From the NCBI GenBank assembly GCA_022453515.1, contig JAJNNY010000070.1:112543-176542 (forward strand): 64,000 nucleotides of DNA, given 5' to 3'. This document shows positions 63,193 through 64,000 of this stretch, piece after piece (positions within the stretch are counted from its first letter, which is position 1; the number at the start of each line of letters is the position of its first letter). The translations under genes were made by a program, and so were the position numbers. The DNA is from Astrocystis sublimbata (lineage: Eukaryota; Ascomycota; Sordariomycetes; Xylariales; Xylariaceae). A model generated the notes under the pieces. The model searched no databases, was not told the DNA's origin, and worked only from the letters and a program-made list of their open reading frames with translations.

Positions 63193-63735
63193 TCAGCCTC
63201 TTCTCATGGAAAAGCCGCCGAGCGTGCTTTGGCGGCCGTTCAGAGGCAGCATGTGGCTGTGGCTGTTGTGCTCGTCCTCCCGGCCGCCATAGCCGTAGTC
63301 ACAGCCGGACGCATAGTCGTCAACGGTCGCGTTGCGCGACGCGCAGGGGCTGATCTCCAGGCTGATCCGCTGCCGCCTGTGATCCGAGTCGTCGTCAAAG
63401 TTCCAGTCGAAGGCGCTGAGCATCTTCTGGTGCTCTAGGTTCTGGGCTGTGAAGGGCTTGTGCAACCTGGCGAAGGCCGGGTCGTCTCTGGAGATTATGG
63501 ACTTCCTCTTGGGTCGGCTGGAGGATCGGAACCATGATAGCCGTTTCGACGACGACGACGACGAGGTCGGAGACGCGGGCGATGTCTTGTTGTTGTTGCT
63601 ATTGTTGCTGCCGCTGCTTCGGTTGTTGAATAGCGATGATGCCCGAGTCGAGGACGACGACGTCGATGTGTCACTGTTCCCCGAGCTCGCGGTCGATCGC
63701 GTTCGGCTGCCGAAGCTCCACTTTCCCAAGCTCAT
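63193..63735 (-). CDS. Small serine-rich protein of unknown function
   Basis: Single frame of 180 residues. I do not recognise the family. The first 65 residues are Ser/Asn-rich and disordered. A more structured-looking block follows at about 66-115: SKRLSWFRSSSRPKRKS, then DDPAFARLHKPFTAQNLEHQ and KMLSAFDWNFDDD. The tail carries scattered His/Tyr/Gly. The basic stretch could be a nuclear or phospho-regulated segment. Support for coding is the unbroken frame, the compositional switch at the block edges, and a sensible ATG at 63735. A 5' exon cannot be excluded, because only 265 bp remain to the window edge. Confidence 0.6.
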   Translation of the reverse strand: MSLGKWSFGSRTRSTASSGNSDTSTSSSSTRASSLFNNRSSGSNNSNNNKTSPASPTSSSSSSKRLSWFRSSSRPKRKSIISRDDPAFARLHKPFTAQNLEHQKMLSAFDWNFDDDSDHRRQRISLEISPCASRNATVDDYASGCDYGYGGREDEHNSHSHMLPLNGRQSTLGGFSMRRG

Positions 63736-64000
63736 ATTGACGATGTTTTGTGATGGGGTCGTGGGGACTTTTGTGTTTGAACAAGAAGTTGATCCGCGGC
63801 AGAGAGCGGGTTTTGTTTCGCTTCCGTCGGTGTAGTATTATATTAATACGAGTAGAGTGTATTACTATGCGTACAGTATTCGTGAGGCGGGTGTCGTTTC
63901 AGCTGGACGTTTCAGCTAATCCGATCAAAATATAGTCGAGCCATAGATTGGATGAAGGGCGGCTGGGCTGGCTGGCTTGTCTTCGTAGCTTTGAACAGCT

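Overview
The window is nuclear DNA of a filamentous ascomycete, most likely a sordariomycete. The genes have short introns (about 45-150 nt) with GT...AG ends and CTAAC/CTGAC-type branch sites, and intergenic DNA is long. The protein set is typical of Pezizomycotina: Zn2Cys6 regulators, an N-acetylglucosamine-induced protein, a Cas1-type acyltransferase and a long Sdo1. Genus cannot be fixed from sequence alone. No rRNA, confident tRNA, CRISPR array or prokaryotic feature was seen. All exon joins below were worked out by hand from reading frame, splice signals and remembered family conservation; every one closes in phase, but none is backed by transcript data.

Layout: 1.4-4.9 kb holds the SND2/TMEM208 homologue, an NGI1-like gene and NADH-cytochrome b5 reductase. 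7.4-9.2 kb holds a 604-residue disordered protein of unknown function. 10.3-13.8 kb holds a seven-exon gene joining a caspase-like domain, a degenerate homeodomain-like segment and a rhodanese-like domain. 14.5-17.7 kb is a 12-exon Zn2Cys6 regulator. 22.3-23.6 kb is a TALE homeobox regulator. About 23.6-37.0 kb is a 13 kb stretch without a supportable gene. 37.0-39.5 kb is a second Zn2Cys6 regulator, followed by a candidate 0.6 kb TIR element at 40.2-40.8 kb.

From 41 kb the window becomes a denser housekeeping block: EBP-type sterol isomerase, CWC15 (spliceosome), RRP45 (exosome), ARL3/ARFRP1 (Golgi GTPase), a polytopic membrane protein carrying an AT-hook, a CAS1 O-acetyltransferase, carboxypeptidase Y, SDO1 (60S maturation) and a small serine-rich protein at the right edge. 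Several pairs are divergent (NGI1/CBR1, CWC15/RRP45, ARL3/membrane protein, CPY/SDO1) and probably share upstream regions. There is no operon-like or biosynthetic-cluster logic.

The strongest candidate for something under-described is the caspase-like/homeodomain-like/rhodanese protein. Next are the AT-hook membrane protein, the TIR element, and dozens of intergenic copies of a short CCTAGGTA/GGTACCTA-type palindromic motif.
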